A stretch of 59,502 nucleotides of DNA. Source: Trametes villosa. Lineage: Eukaryota > Basidiomycota > Agaricomycetes > Polyporales > Polyporaceae. Below, in pieces: positions 32,593-45,392 of the stretch. Made by a program: the position numbers and the translations under genes. Below the pieces are notes generated by a model that was given only the letters and a program-made list of their open reading frames with translations, made no database searches and had not been told where the DNA came from. How positions within the stretch are numbered: the stretch's first letter is position 1; each line of letters starts with the position of its first letter. Where the stretch lies: NCBI GenBank assembly GCA_002964805.2, contig PUDQ02000050.1, positions 1 to 59,502 of the forward strand, read 5' to 3'.

Positions 32593-33429
32593 GAATGGCG
32601 CGTAGAATGCACCTGACCGTGACATGGCACCGCTACGGCTTGAGCTTCTTACGCCCCCCAGTTACCACTGCATCCTAAGCCACGGACCCACCCACATATG
32701 TCGGAGCGCGCCGACGCGTGTGCGACAGCGCCATTTGCGCTAGCGCGCAGCGACTTCATCAGGAACAGCCGTCTATTTGGCGGATACCCCAATGCACGGA
32801 TGCACGCAGAGCGTAGCACAGGCCGCTTGCAGCGCGGGCTCGAGGGCTCCGACGAGGGTCCATCGCCGCGGTACGCGGTCTCAAATCCGTACCCGGGTGC
32901 CAAAATGACATCATTGCGAGGAGGCGGGCGTCGTCTATAAGCCCAGGAAAGCAGAAAGCCTGCTAAAGGGAGGCAAGCTAAGAAGATTTCGCGAACCATA
33001 CGCATGGCCAGGCACCGGCTCGCGCGCGGCGCGGGGCGTGTTAGAATCGAGGACGCTGGAAGAGAAGGGCGACTGTACTGGCTTCGGCGGATAAGGGCCG
33101 GTGCGGGGGGAGGGAATAATCCGTCGATCGTACTGCCTGCGGAAGGTTTGCGCGCGCATCTTGCATATGCTGCGGGGCCTGTCGCATGGCGGGAACGGTG
33201 AGAGAAGCTTTGCCCGGCCATTCTAGAACTTACGAGTAGCTCTGCGAGTCGAAGTTGCAGCAGAGAGTAATGTCATGACTCGCGGTGATTGCCAGTCACA
33301 CCTGAGGATCCCATGCCAGCGTCGCAAGGGTTGCTTCCAGACCCGTTCGGTGATTTGAGCACCGGCGCCTGCAGAGATTGGGCCGCACGATGAGTAATCA
33401 GTTTTGCAAGCATGCTTGTGGTTAAGTAC
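32593..33429. other. Intergenic, weak open frames only
   Basis: A minus-strand frame of 190 codons (32649-33221) with a hydrophobic stretch (REIFLACLPLAGFLLSWAY near 33000) is the only candidate. It has no relative in the window and no recognisable domain. Confidence 0.35.
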
Positions 33430-33910
33430 AAACCGCGAGGAGCAAGGGCCGGCAACGGGAGACGGAGAGCTCACTGCGGAAACGTAGCCATAAAGATCCA
33501 TAACGGCATCAATAGCGGATAGTATTGCAAAAAAATCCTCGACAACGGCCACAGCATCCCGAGCCTGCTTTCGAAGAGATACGAGAAAGCCAAGCGATGT
33601 TGACCGCGTCGAGACGGGAGTGCCAGCGATTTTGCAAAACGGAGCGGCGCTGCATTAACTCGCAAGCTCTAGGTGCAGTAAGAGCTCCATCAAGCTAACA
33701 GTTCTTCTCGGATTCCAGAAAGTGCGGTATTTTGAGAGCGAAATTTGCATTGGGAGAAGACGAGCGAAAGTCTGGCCTAGTAGTAGTACAAAGCCTCAGT
33801 GACCGGATGAGAGAGAGGAGGCAAGCGTCCGAGGCGCCCAAGGATGGGTGCAGGGCTGTGCTGTGTGGCGTGGGAAAGCACTGCGCGTTTGCTAAGTTTG
33901 TAGTATTTTA
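33430..33910. repeat. Duplicated segment, homologous to 57.95-58.45 kb
   Basis: GAGAGCTCACTGCGGAAACG, then TAGCCAT, at 33465 matches 57989. GGAGAAGACGAGCG near 33753 matches near 58288, and GGCGTGGGAAAGC near 33868 matches near 58400. On the minus strand MAVVEDFFAILSAIDAVMDL opens near 33552 but is not kept in the other copy. Probably an old duplicated intergenic block or gene start. Confidence 0.5.
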
Positions 33911-34084
33911 GACTTCACGCAGATGATCACTCTCTCCTCGATGTTGTTGTCGGTGTTTTCAGCGTGCGCATACATCTTACTGCGGTGGGCGGGCTCCTAA
34001 TTAATGTGGGTTGGATCCGTTCATATTGTGGGCTGCTCATAAGGTCAACGCTTGTTACAGATTAACAGATCTATCCCTCGCCGG

Positions 34085-34685
34085 CCCTGATATAATCGCA
34101 GGACAGCGCGCATGTCCCTTCGTCCGGCAGATACATACTACTGGCGAACGTTCTGTAACGTTATGGGTACGCTAGATTGGTAGGCTGCGGCGCCCGCGAC
34201 AGCTTTTCGCTTGCAAGGGTACGGCGCTGCAGGAGTCGTAGAATGCGCTGCGACAGAAAGCGTACCATAACAGGTACCTCATTTCATGCATCATGGCGGG
34301 AAACTCGCTGACAGGCTTTGGGGAAGGCGAAGAACGTGGCTAATATTCCGTCCTCCCCAGTCAATGTTATGCCCAGCACGGCCGTTTCGGTCAGCGTCAG
34401 AACTACCACGGCGCCGACATGCCTCCAAACCACAATGGGCATCACGATTTGCAGGTGTATGAAACTCCTGAAGGGCGATAAATAGTGCAGGCGCAATGAC
34501 GACAGGTGCATGAACCTGTACGACCCCCTTTTCTCTATCAATCCTCACCCTTATCTCGCGCATCTACTAGCTACAGCTCTCCGATAACACTCCCGGGCCT
34601 CAACCCGATCCAACCGCCGCCCCGTTTCCGTCAGGGACAAACCTTCGCTGTGGCATCCGCTTAAGACGTCGTAGGCCTCGTCATC
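34085..34685 (+). pseudogene. Split TM-CC gene: promoter and first 15 codons
   Basis: Homologous over about 600 bp to 52430-53069, the promoter and start of the intact 53.0-kb gene. Shared phrases include ACCACAATGGGCATCACG, TGTGAAACTCCTGAA in slightly varied form, and GGGACAAACC just before the start. Here the start codon is GTG (34642) instead of ATG, and codon 5 is TAA instead of TAC. The sequence follows the paralog to GTCATC and then meets the Plavaka transposon end at 34686. The rest of the gene resumes at 45636. Confidence 0.82.
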
Positions 34686-35389
34686 CATCAGCATTTCGTC
34701 ATGTTGCCTTGGGGCCCCTCCCAAGGCAATGAAGGCAATGAAGGCGTCTCAAGTAACCGCCTTGTAAAGACGGCCCTCTCCTTTAAAAGACCAGTCCGTT
34801 TACTTGTAAAGTACTGCCTAGCTTCTGAAGTAGGCCATTGCCTTGAAAAGGTCCTGAAGGACGTGAAAGTTAGCAATGAAGTTAGCCGGCAAGGCAACTG
34901 AAGGACATGAAAGCATACTTGAGATTGACTTAGGCGCCACCTTGGCGAGCACTTGAACTTGGACTTAAGCACATCACACTATACTTGGAGGGCTTCATCT
35001 CTGGCATTGGTCGACACTACACACATGCACAGACACATAGAGAAGTCCTACACTAGGAGTGGTTGAACACAGGACATTGTACAGCTGGTAAGGCAGCTCG
35101 GGGCCGGGGACGAGGGAATACTAGGTATCGGAAAGATGGGTGAACATCTCATAGACTAGACGGCAGCCGGTTGAACGGGGACGAGACAGAGAAGACAGGA
35201 CACGACGGACAACAGAGAAAAGAGAGTCACAGCGGTGATGGTTGAACATCACCGCCGCAGGCGACGCGAGCCCCAACAGACGATGGTTGAGCATCATCCC
35301 TTAACGCCGACGGCGGCGCAGGCAGCCGACAGTGATAACCTGGACCACGGGTGAGCTGGCGGTGAGCAGCGAGCAACGGAATGACATAC

Positions 35390-38300
35390 CTACTCGGACT
35401 CGAGGTCCGAGTCAGTCATGGCCTCTTCAGGGCCGTCGTCGATGACGATGGCTTGCTGTTCTTGAACGACCTTGTGTAGGCGGAGATGCTCTCGCGCAGC
35501 ATCCATCATCGCGAGCCATCGCCCATCAGAGATCTCCAGCGCGCGAGCGAAGAGGCTGGCCACTTTCGTGGACGTCCGGGCGACGCCCTTCACGATAGTC
35601 GTCTTATCGCCCCAGTTATCAGCCGAGAAATGACCCGCGTGTCCGTGCGGGACCACGCGCAGGCCGGTCGACCAAATCCTGAGTGCGCGCTCGACCTGTG
35701 ATGCGAATAGTAGCGCCGTCAGAAGAGGTACACAAAGACGAGGTCCGGCTTACAGCAAGGGTGGCCAGGATAAGAGCACCGACTGGGTAGGGATCCACCG
35801 CGTCACGGAGGTCGAGGGGGACGGACTGCATGATGGGGACGTGGACGATGCCGAGAGTCTTCAGGATGAGTTCACCCTGGAATCGTCCCTGTGGCGTGTC
35901 AGTATGGGAAGCAATGAAGTCGGTCACCTTAGCTTACCTTCTTGTGGCCGTCGTCCCACACCTTCCACATGAAGGGGGCTTTCATGGTGGACACGGACGT
36001 ACCGATCTGTGCTTGACAGTACGTCGCGCGTGCTTCCGGCTCGGCCATGCGGGTCTTGACAAAATGGGCTTCGAGGGCGACGAGGGCCGCGGCGCCGAAC
36101 TTCCCCTGCCATTCATAGATACGGGCATTCATCTAGGATCATATTAGCGTGCACCGGATGTTACGAGTAGCATCATTCAACTTACCAAGGAGTATACAAT
36201 GTCATTCACGGCGATGACGTGGCCGTGCTCCGGGAATACGAGGTTGTAGAGGCTCTGGCGTTCCTGTAGCGTGAGCGGGTACCATGGAGACAGCGTACCC
36301 ACAGTCGCCCGTGTCACAGGGACAAAAGCCTGCTTGAACCGCTGATGGATGAGCGGGTCGAGGTCGTTGTTGGTCCAGCGACAACGATTGCCGCTGCCCT
36401 GGCCGTTGGAGTCGATGCCGGCGGCGGTGTTGGCGGGGACGTGTACGACGTTGGTGAGAGCGTCGAGGGCCTAATGATGATTATAGTCAGCTATCAACTA
36501 TAGGCACATGCACACGCACCTCGTCGTCTGACGAGCTACTGTCAGATGAGCCCGGGTGAGGCCACGGTGCGGCAGGGGCGTTGGGTACTGCAGCCGCCTC
36601 CGCGGTATCATCCTCGTCGGGCAGACCGCCGTAGTCGTTCACGCCAGGCGGACACAAGCTGTGGTAGTTATATTATATCATTGACCGTCAATTGGCCCAG
36701 AGCGCATTACATTAAAGTCCGTAGGGTTCCTATTGTATCATTTTCCGGCCGCTCCCCGGGCTAGTAGCCCCCGGGCACCTGCCAAATATGGCCGGTTTCG
36801 GCGGGTGGCTGCTTATCAGCCCCGGCTTTCTTATCTCTTGTTGATAGCAGGCTAATCTCATCTCTCCCGGGCTCTCGGCCATCCACCAGGCGTGGGAATC
36901 CTGGCGCCTCAGCTCTCGGCTGAGAACCACCCCGATTGGGCAGGTTCTCCTCTTCCCTCCTCCCTTGGGCAGCTCTCTCCCTCTGTATCTCGCTCGTTTC
37001 GCGGCCGATTTGCCTCGCAAGTGGCTCTATTCGTTCACATTACAAAGGGCTTCAATAAGCCCCAATAGCGCGAATTCATACGGTGCGTACTGATGCCGCT
37101 ATACAGTGTACAAGTAGGCCCAATCAGGCGACGCGATCCGGGCGATATCTCGCCCGTTTCGCGTCGCACCGGGGCGCACTTGGGCGTCCCAGAAAGCTGC
37201 TGAACAGGGCTTTCTGGCGAGCCCAGGCGCGCGCAAATCGGCCCAGTGGTTGGGATTCTGCGCTCCGCCCATCCAGGGCAGGAGCAGAGAATCACCTCCT
37301 GGGCTGCAGATCGCTCATTTCGCCATAGATCCAGCTGAAACTGTGTACAGGCTCTCAAAACACGATGGGCACCCGCTCATCCGACTTACCAGCCCGAGGA
37401 AGGCATCCAGAAAGCGCCAGATAGCCTCGTCTTGGGGCCTGTGCCCAGGACGACGGTTTGCTTGATATCTCAGGGACGCGGGCGCGCGCCGCGACGGAAC
37501 ACATATCCCCGGAAAGCTGCTGAACGCAGCTTTCCGTCGGTATGCTTTCCGTCGCGATCCGACCGCTGGAACCCTCGCTGATGCGACATGCCTCTCCCCA
37601 CCCCCTCCTCCCTTTCCCTCCCCTACTGCTCACCCAATTTCTGCCCGTTTCGCTTCGTTCAAGCCTTCTATTTCTCATATCATGTAGCACAATCGTTCAG
37701 TGGAATGCGATCAGTACCATGATCCCTGGATCCTGTGTGCCGGCCTTATCAGTGGCTGCAGATGTCTCTAGGTGAGTAACACGATCCCCGGCCCGTTTCG
37801 TACCCGATAAGCGTGCTGAACGCGGATTACAGTAGGCATCCATTAGGGCTACGTATGTACCAAAAGGCTAGGGCATACGAGCTCCCATGATGGAGCTATG
37901 AGGGGATCTCCTCGGGGAGGGCTCAGCCACAGGCCATCTTAAGACGGTCTCGGTGGCTGCCCCAGGCTCACATGCAGTACAGCAGTGCTAGGAGCTCCTT
38001 ACTACTGTAAAATACATATCTCTACGAGTTCCTACCCGATTGACATGATTTAAAATGTGTTGAGTAGCTGTGGTATAGTACTATGTATGCTGACCATTCG
38101 TTCCTTGGTGCATTCCCTCTAACATTAGCCAGGGAGGAATGTATCTATCACCTATCAGTGCAGAGGAATAAATATATAGATTGTGGCGATCTGGAGGGAT
38201 ATCTAGACATACAGAGTGCTACAATATGTACAAGAGAGGTCCATAAGGCCTGGGAGCGGGTATATGGGCGTTGGAGGGGGATCCTGGAAGAAGGAAGGGA

Positions 38301-40705
38301 AGGAGAGGGGGAGGATGGGATGGCGAGGTGAAGAGGGAACTGTGCAATAACGGGCGGTCGGATCGCCACAGCAAGCATACCGACGGAAAGCTGCGTTTAG
38401 CAGCTTTCCGGAGATATGCGTGCGGTGGCGACGCGCGTCTGGGTGCCCGAGATATTAAGCAAACCGTCGTCCTGGAGCTGGGCCCCAGGACAAGGTTGTC
38501 TGGCGGGTTTTTCATGGGATATCTGTGCTGAAAAGTGCTATTAGCACATCACCATCGTGTTTTAGAGGGATATACAACGTTTGGACGGTATACATGCCGA
38601 ATTGGGTGAGATCTGACCCAGGGAGGGGAGCCTGTGCTCCTGCCCTAGATGGGCGGAGCGCAGAATCCCAACCACTGGGCCGATTTGCGCGCGCCTGGGC
38701 TCGCCAGAAAGCCCTGTTCAGCAGCTCTCTGGGACGCCCAAGTGCGCCCCGGTGCGACGCGAAACGGGCGAGATATCGCCCGGATCGCGTCGCCCTAGGT
38801 GGGCTAGTTGCACAGGACATAGCAGGATCAATACTTGCCGCATTTCTTGCGTGTCCGCGGATCCTTGTAGCCCTATACGATGCGAACAAATCGAGCCATT
38901 TGCGAGGCGAATCGGACCAGAGGCAAGCGAGATATCGAGGGGGTAAGCTGCCTAGGGGTGGAGGTAGAGGTATCCCTGCCTAATCGGGGAGGTGGCCAGC
39001 CGAGAGTCAAAGCGCCGGTGTTCCCGCGCCACCTGAGTGGCCGGTAGCCCGGGAGAGATGAGATTAGCTCGTTATCACCAAGAGATAAGAGCCCCGGGGG
39101 CTGATAAGCAGCCACCCGCGGAAACCGGCCCCATTAGGCAGGTGCCGGTGGCTCACCGGACCTTTCGGCGGGGGAACGTATTACATTAGGAACCCCTACG
39201 GTTCCTAATGTAATGCGCTCTGGGCCATTTGACGGTTTATATTATATCAGAACTACCACAGCTGCTGAGGCGGACCGGCGTTGCCCCCCGCGTCGGGACC
39301 CGGCGCGCCGTCGCCGTCTGCATCTTGAGGTTGTCCGGCAGCGTTGCTGCCATTGGCGTACAGCACAGATAAGACCGGGATAGTCAGTATGGTCGGTGCG
39401 AGAACGCAAAACACTCACCTAGGGGCAGCTGGCAGCGAGGCGGGTGCGCCTTGGGCCGCGCGACTAGACGATGGAGGGAAGTAGCGGCGGACAAGGGGGC
39501 GAGGGGTCGACTCGGATGGCGAGGCCACGTCACCAGCAGCGGCCGGTGTTGCTGTCGCGGTCGACTTCTTCCAACCAGCACGCAACCCAACCGGGGTAGC
39601 TGCTACCTTTGCCTTCTTGTTGGGCGGCGGGCTGGTGCGGGTACGGGGACACGTCGAGCGCGAAGAGGGCGCGGGCGCGGGCGCAGGTGACGATCACGGT
39701 TGGCGAGGACAGAGAAAGAGCGTGAGCGAGGGCACCGAGGCGTAAGCCAGTGACTCACGTTTCGATAGTGACCCCGGAGGTCACGACCTTCCTCTTTGGC
39801 ACGCTAGCGGCGCTGACTGCTTGCGAGCGAGCGGCTGCTACGTCGCCACGCCTCACCTTCGCTCTACGTTTACCCTTACCCTTCTTACTCTGGGCTATCC
39901 CGTCGTCCATCTCTTCCTCGTCGCTGCTGGTGCTCTCCATGGCCTGGTCCTCATCCTCAACCAGGCCAGGATCGAACTCCGAACCACTCTGGTCACTCTC
40001 TACCACGGGAGTGACCGATTCAGCCTCGCTCAGCTCAACGTCTGACTCGCCCGCGTCAGTCTCCTGCCTGTACAACCTCGGATCCGCCACTCACCGCCGT
40101 CGACGTCGCAGTCCTGGGATGTCTTGCTCATGCCCGCCTCAGGCTGGACAGCTACCTCAGCGGGCTCATCATCGCTCAAGTGCTCCGGTTGGCCCTGGTC
40201 TTCAGCCTCGGTAGAAGGAGCCTCGGGTGGCTGGTGAAGCTCGGGTTTGGCGGCTAGGAAGGATGAACGGGCGGTGAGTACACGTTTCCAATCAAGTGCA
40301 AACAGACTGCAGCTAACCCTTTGCAGGTCGCTTGGAGAAGATGGGCCGCGGGCGCGGCGGGCGGATCGGGGTGAGCCTCGCCTGCTGAGCGGCTATGTCG
40401 GCCTCGCGCTGACGATCCTCGATCTGTGCAGCTTTCAAAATGGCCGCTTGCTGAACTTCGAGCTGGCGAGCGGCCCGCTCGGCGGCCTCTCGCTTGGTGT
40501 GGGCCAACTCCTCGTGGCGCTCAGCAGGCAGCTGGGGAATCTGGTCGGGTTGGTCAGGATTCCAGCCCGCCACATCGGGCAAACCAGGGTGCGTCGTCTT
40601 GTTTTTGGCGCGTGTCTTCATGCGCGTTGAGACGACAGGCTGTGTTTGCAGGAGAGGAGCGGCGGGCGAGCCCGACACGGGCCCGAGATTGGTCTTTTTG
40701 GCCAT
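35390..40705 (-). pseudogene. DUF6532 companion gene of the Plavaka element, interrupted
   Basis: Start near 40705 (MAKKTNLGPVSGSPAAPL, then MKTRAKNKTTHPGLPDV and a Glu/Ala/Arg-rich coiled coil). A middle exon around 39755-40090 is acidic (SDVELSEAESVTPVVESDQS). The conserved C-terminal domain lies in exons about 36470-36186, 36132-35938, 35888-35754 and 35695-35390. Blocks there are FKQAFVPVTRATVGTLSPWY, FPEHGHVIAVNDIVYSL, NARIYEWQGKFGAAALVALE, TMKAPFMWKVWDDGHKK, SVPLDLRDAVDPYPVGALIL and HAGHFSADNWGDKTTIVKG. This is the DUF6532 type commonly found beside Plavaka-like transposases; its role is unknown. A 2.6-kb foldback element sits inside the gene at 36661-39259, so the transcript is broken unless the insert is spliced. 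Confidence 0.7.
36661..39259. mobile_element. Foldback element with about 900-bp inverted arms
   Basis: GTGGTAGTT begins at 36661 and its complement AACTACCAC ends at 39259. The flanking AGCT (36657-36660, 39260-39263) is either a 4-bp duplication or part of the inverted repeat. The left arm runs to about 37566 and the right arm from about 38345; shared blocks include GGCCCAGAGCGCATTACATT, GGAAAGCTGCTGAACGCAGC and GACGACGGTTTGCTT with their complements. The loop of about 780 bp (37567-38344) has an 82-codon frame (38083-38331) without known domain. No transposase was recognised. The arms differ by scattered substitutions and small indels, so the element is not brand new. Confidence 0.8.
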
Positions 40706-41990
40706 GGGACAACGAATGGGACGGCGGCAGTGGACGACGACAGAGGGGTAAGTGGGAGGAGGAAGCAAAGGTGGGCGACGTTGCAGCCAGCTCACCTTCT
40801 CCCCCAGCTCAGCAACGCCCTTGGCAGAGGCGGCGCCACTGTGATGCGGCCCTCGAAGACCCACGTTCCACGGCGGCGGCGGCTTCCGATCCTCCCTGCC
40901 GCCCTTGCCGCTCAAATCCTGCGGCTCCCAGCACTGCAGACGAGTGTCGTAGGACTGCACAGGGTCAGTACTCCTGTACAGGTCGATATCCATATATTCT
41001 AACCGCTACCTCAATGCAGAATTCAGTCACTCGTCTCTCGAGGGGGAGACCACCTCGACAGGCACCGTATCGGCCAGCCGGCCGTGCGGGCGGGCCTTTT
41101 ATTTCTAAGGGCCCAGATTGCAGCTTATCGCGCTTTCGATTGGTCCCCAGGTCATGACTCAGTAGTCCGACGATCGACAACGGTACGTCCCTCCTGACTG
41201 TCGGCGCCCGAGACCCGCCCTGCTGACCAAGTGGGTTCCAGCAGCATGGATTGCGCTACACCCTGCCTTGCATCTGGCAGCGAAGGACGACTCGAAGGAC
41301 GACTCTGCACAAGTCCCCTCCAGTCGGCGTACAAGTCGCTCGGCCGGGCCACCCTCCCACTTCGCTGGCGCAAGAGCTCCCTCACTCTCCCCGTCACTGG
41401 CAGCCTCGCGCTCGCATCACCACCCTCTCCCTCGCAGCTACCTCCGCCCACGATCGTCTCCGCCCGCCGTAGTCCTCGCCTCATCGTGCTCCCCAGCTCA
41501 CTCATTGCGCCGCCGTGCGTCGTCTCCGCCCACAATCGTCTCCGCCCGCAAGCACCCCCCCTCCCGTAGTCGTCTCATCGTGAGTCGCCACTTCGTGCTT
41601 CCCACCGCCGCGCTCAGTTTGCTCACCGCTTCTCCGATTGCCAGGCTCGTCGGATCCTCATATCACACACGGCGTGCTGTCGTCGCACCCGCCCCAGATC
41701 GCCCTCATCGCGCCCTGCCATCGACCGCATCACGCCTGCGGCTCCTCCTCGTTCGCAGTAGTCTCTCATCGGCGACATCGCGCGCACGCATCGGCGACAT
41801 CGCACGCACGCATCGGCATCATCGCGCGCACGCATCGACTCCGTCTCCTGCCCCGAGCACCCTTGTTCCACGCCGCGCACTTCTTCGAGCTCGCCATCAG
41901 GCTATCGGTTCGCCCTTGTCACGGAGGAGAGGTACGTCCAAGCACACCTGTGGTGTGCTGTTGCGCCGGCCACTGACCTTCTACCACAGG
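40706..41990. promoter_or_regulatory. Divergent promoter region of the Plavaka genes
   Basis: About 1.3 kb between the start of the companion gene and the transposase start. Open frames cross it but contain low-complexity repeats (CGCACGCATCGGC three times near 41785-41830) and no domain. It probably serves transcription in both directions. Confidence 0.45.
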
Positions 41991-44900
41991 ATGTTTCGCC
42001 GTTTTCGCCCGGCCAATCTCCCGTGCTCGTTCACCGGGTGTCGCAAGCTCTTCAAGACGCTTGGAGGGCTCAAGAAGCACGAAACCACGACACACGCCGG
42101 CTTGGCAGCCCACGAACAAGCACCGCCGGGACCTGCCCCGTCACCGCCTCCTGCCCCGTCGCCGTCGCCCCCTCCTGTCCCGTCGCCGTCGCCTGCTCCC
42201 GCGGCGTCACCTCCGCCTGACTTCGCACATGATCACTTGGGCGCCCACGCAGAGCCTCCTGAGGCACCTCATCCGCCGTCGCCGCCGCACGATGAAGAGG
42301 GTGGAATGTACATTGCGACACACACGGTTTTGACAGGTGCGTGCCCGTGTACTGATTGCTGCATAGCATTGTACTTACCGTTCTCCCAGGGTGTCCGTGC
42401 GATGTGGACGGACATCCCCTACCGCCAGATGCCCCCCCTCCCCCGCTCCCACCCCGGCGTCCCGATGACTACAGCCCTTACAACTCGCGCCCGCAGTTCG
42501 AAGTTGCGGATTTCCTCTTCCGGAAGGCTCAAATGTCCGCCGGCAACGTCAACGAACTGATGCAACTGTGGGCGGCGACTCTTCCTCCAGGTCAGGCACC
42601 GCCGTTCGCCGACGCCAAGAGCATGTACCACAGCATCGACGACATCGAACAGGCCGACATTGCGTGGCAGGCGTTCATCGTGACGTACGCCGGGCCGCGT
42701 CCTGCCCACGACGTCCCGCCTTGGATGGACCGCGAGTACACGGTTTGGTTCCGCTGCCCTCGTCGCGTGTTACACTCGCAGGTCGGCAATCCCGACTTCG
42801 ATGGCGACATCGACTTCGCGCCCAAGCAAGTTTTCCACGGCGACAAGCGAGAATATAAGGACTTCATGTCCGGGGATTGGGCCTGGTCGCAAGCGGTGAG
42901 TTCTTCCCGCCCTTAGCCCGCGCAGTTAGTATCTCCGTCCCTCAAACGTGTCACGCTCAGGACGCTCTTGCGGAAGACCCTGCCAATGTCGACGCCACGT
43001 TCTGCCCCATCGTCCTCGGTAGTGACAAGACCACCGTGTCCGTAGCCACCGGTCAGAATGAATACTATCCTCTGTATTTGTCGAACGGCCTCGTTCGCAA
43101 CGCTACTCGTCAAGCGCAGCGCAACGCAGTGTCCTTGATAGCCTTCCTCGCCGTCCCCAAGAGTATGTCTATGTGCATGTGTGCTTGGCATCGTGTCGGT
43201 GCTCACTGTCCTGTTCATGTGCGTTCCAGCCGACCGTGAGTACGCCAATGACCCTGCCTTCCGCAAGTTTCGCCGGCAGCTGTTCCACACATCGTTGCAC
43301 ACCATCCTCCAGTCCCTCCGACCTGGCATGACGCGTGCCGAGGTCGTGCGCTGTGCCGATGGACACTACCGTCGCATGATCTACGGTCTTGGTCCCTACA
43401 TTGCCGACTACCCTGAGCAGGTACTCCTGGCATGCGTAGTACAGGGGTGGTGCGCCAAGTACGTGCGGGCTTCGTGTGATGCTTCCGAGTCCATGCTCAT
43501 CGTCTACCACCAGGTGCACGGCTCATCGTACGGAGCTTGACGATGAACAAGCACCTCGTCGTTGCCACGAACATACTCGTGCATTGCTGGATGCTCTTGA
43601 TCTCAAGGCACTCTGGGATGACTATGGCATAGTTGGTGACCTTGTCGTAAGCAGATCCTCGTCTGCCTACTGCTCATCGCTGACTGCTGAGATCCGCAGC
43701 CCTTCACCGCTGGTTTTCCCAGGGCGGATATCCACGACATGCTGTCACCTGATCTCCTCCATCAGATCATCAAGGGGACTTTCAAGGACCACTTGGTGAC
43801 CTGGGTGGAGGAGTATCTGGAGATCGTCCACGGCAAGGCCGGCGCTGCGGTGATTATGGCGGACATCGATCGGCGGTACAGTGCATGTCTGTTGTTGTTC
43901 ACGCCTGCTTATTGACGGACCTTGACAGCATCGCTGCTGCCCCTAGCTTTCCGGGTTTGCGCAGGTTTCCGGAGGGACGTGGCTTCAAGCAGTGGACCGG
44001 TGATGACTCGAAAGCGCTCATGAAGGTCAGAATCACCCACCTTGTCCTGATCTGTTATTAAATGTTTGATAGGTCTATCTCCCTGCCATTGCTGGGCACG
44101 TTCCTGCTCAGATGGTCCAGGCGCTCAGCGCGTTCCTCGAGTTCTGCTACCTCGTGCGGCGGGACGTCATCACGACCGACACGTTGGCTCAGATCGATGA
44201 TGCGCTTGCCCGCTTCCATCGTGACCGTGTCGTCTTCGAGGACGCTGGTGTCCGGCCGGATGGCTTTTCACTCCCTTGCCAGCATTCGCTCATGCATTAC
44301 CCGTACCTCATCCAGCAGTACGGCGCCCCCAACGGTCTGTGCTCCTCTATCACTGAGTCGAAGCACATCAAGGCTGTCAAGGAGCCTTACCGCCGGTCCA
44401 ATCGGTACGAGGCCCTGGGTCAGATGCTCTTGACCAATCAGCGCCTCGATAAGCTCGCCGCTGCCCGCACTGACTTCACGTCGCGTGGCATGCTTCGTGG
44501 CGCCTGCGTCCAGGAGCCGATCCCCGAGGACGATGCCTGGGCTGGCCTTGGTCTCGATGACGAGGACTTCGACGATCCTGCTGAGCTCATTGAGCAACAA
44601 GCAGCTGCACAAGACGACGACGACTGTGGTCCAGTCAACGAGGACATCCTTGGTGAGGTCACCCTGGCAAAGCGCAAAGGTGAGTGGCTGCTCATGTTCC
44701 CCTAACTGCTGCTAAACCGCTGCGCAGTGCCACGCTTTCCCAAACACACTGAGGACATCGCCACGTTGATCGGTGTGCCGGCTTTACCTGCCCTCATCCG
44801 CCGCTTCCTCTATGCTCAGGCCCTGCCTGATGATGAGGTGGCCGATCCTGACATGCCTCTGAACGCATGCCCCCCTGCTCCTTTACGTATGTCTGTTTTT

Positions 44901-45392
44901 CCATCTGCGGTGGCTGTTTTTTATGCACCCAGTGACCTTTCGGGGGTCAAAGGGATGAAGCGCGAGCGTATCCGTGCCTGCACATCCTGGAGGCGTGGGC
45001 CGGCACGGTACGATTGCGCCTTCGTCACCTGCGATGAGGAACTTCCTGGTTTCCGTGGTTTAGCGGTTGTTCGCGTTTACTTGCTCTTTTCCTTCAAGGA
45101 CCACCACGGGGCTTACTATCCATGTGCACTCGTCTCCTGGTTTGTCCCTTCAAAGGACACACCATGTGAGGAGACTGGCATGTGGATCGTTGAGCCCCAG
45201 GTTGACCCTGAAGGACATTCAGTTTTCTCGGTTATCCACTTGGACTGTATACTTCGTGCGGCACATTTGATTGGTGTCTCGGGCCCTCAAATTGTTCCAC
45301 GCAACCTCAAACATACGGACTCTTTAGATGCGTTCAATGCCTTTTACGTTAACAAGTACGCAGATCACCACGCTCATGAGATTGCATTTTAA
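41991..45392 (+). CDS. Plavaka-family transposase
   Basis: Nine exons, 41991-42300, 42390-42895, 42961-43162, 43230-43458, 43514-43646, 43700-43875, 43929-44025, 44073-44679 and 44728-45392, join in frame to 974 aa. The N-terminus has a C2H2 finger (CSFTGCRKLFKTLGGLKKHE then TTH) and a proline-rich linker. Diagnostic blocks follow: SPYNSRPQFEVADFLFRKAQ, GSDKTTVSVATGQNEYYPLY, DREYANDPAFRKFRRQLFH, YGLGPYIADYPEQVLLACVV, ADIHDMLSPDLLHQIIKGTF and CSSITESKHIKAVKEPYRRS. These carry the acidic residues expected of the RNase-H-like fold of CACTA-related Plavaka transposases. All exons are open, so the protein may be active. The conserved aspartates and glutamate can be pointed to but were not tested by alignment. 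Confidence 0.88.

Noticed and set aside
32649..33221. 190-codon minus-strand gene with a hydrophobic stretch
   Set aside because: No relatives, no promoter or intron signals; could not be supported above chance in GC-rich DNA.
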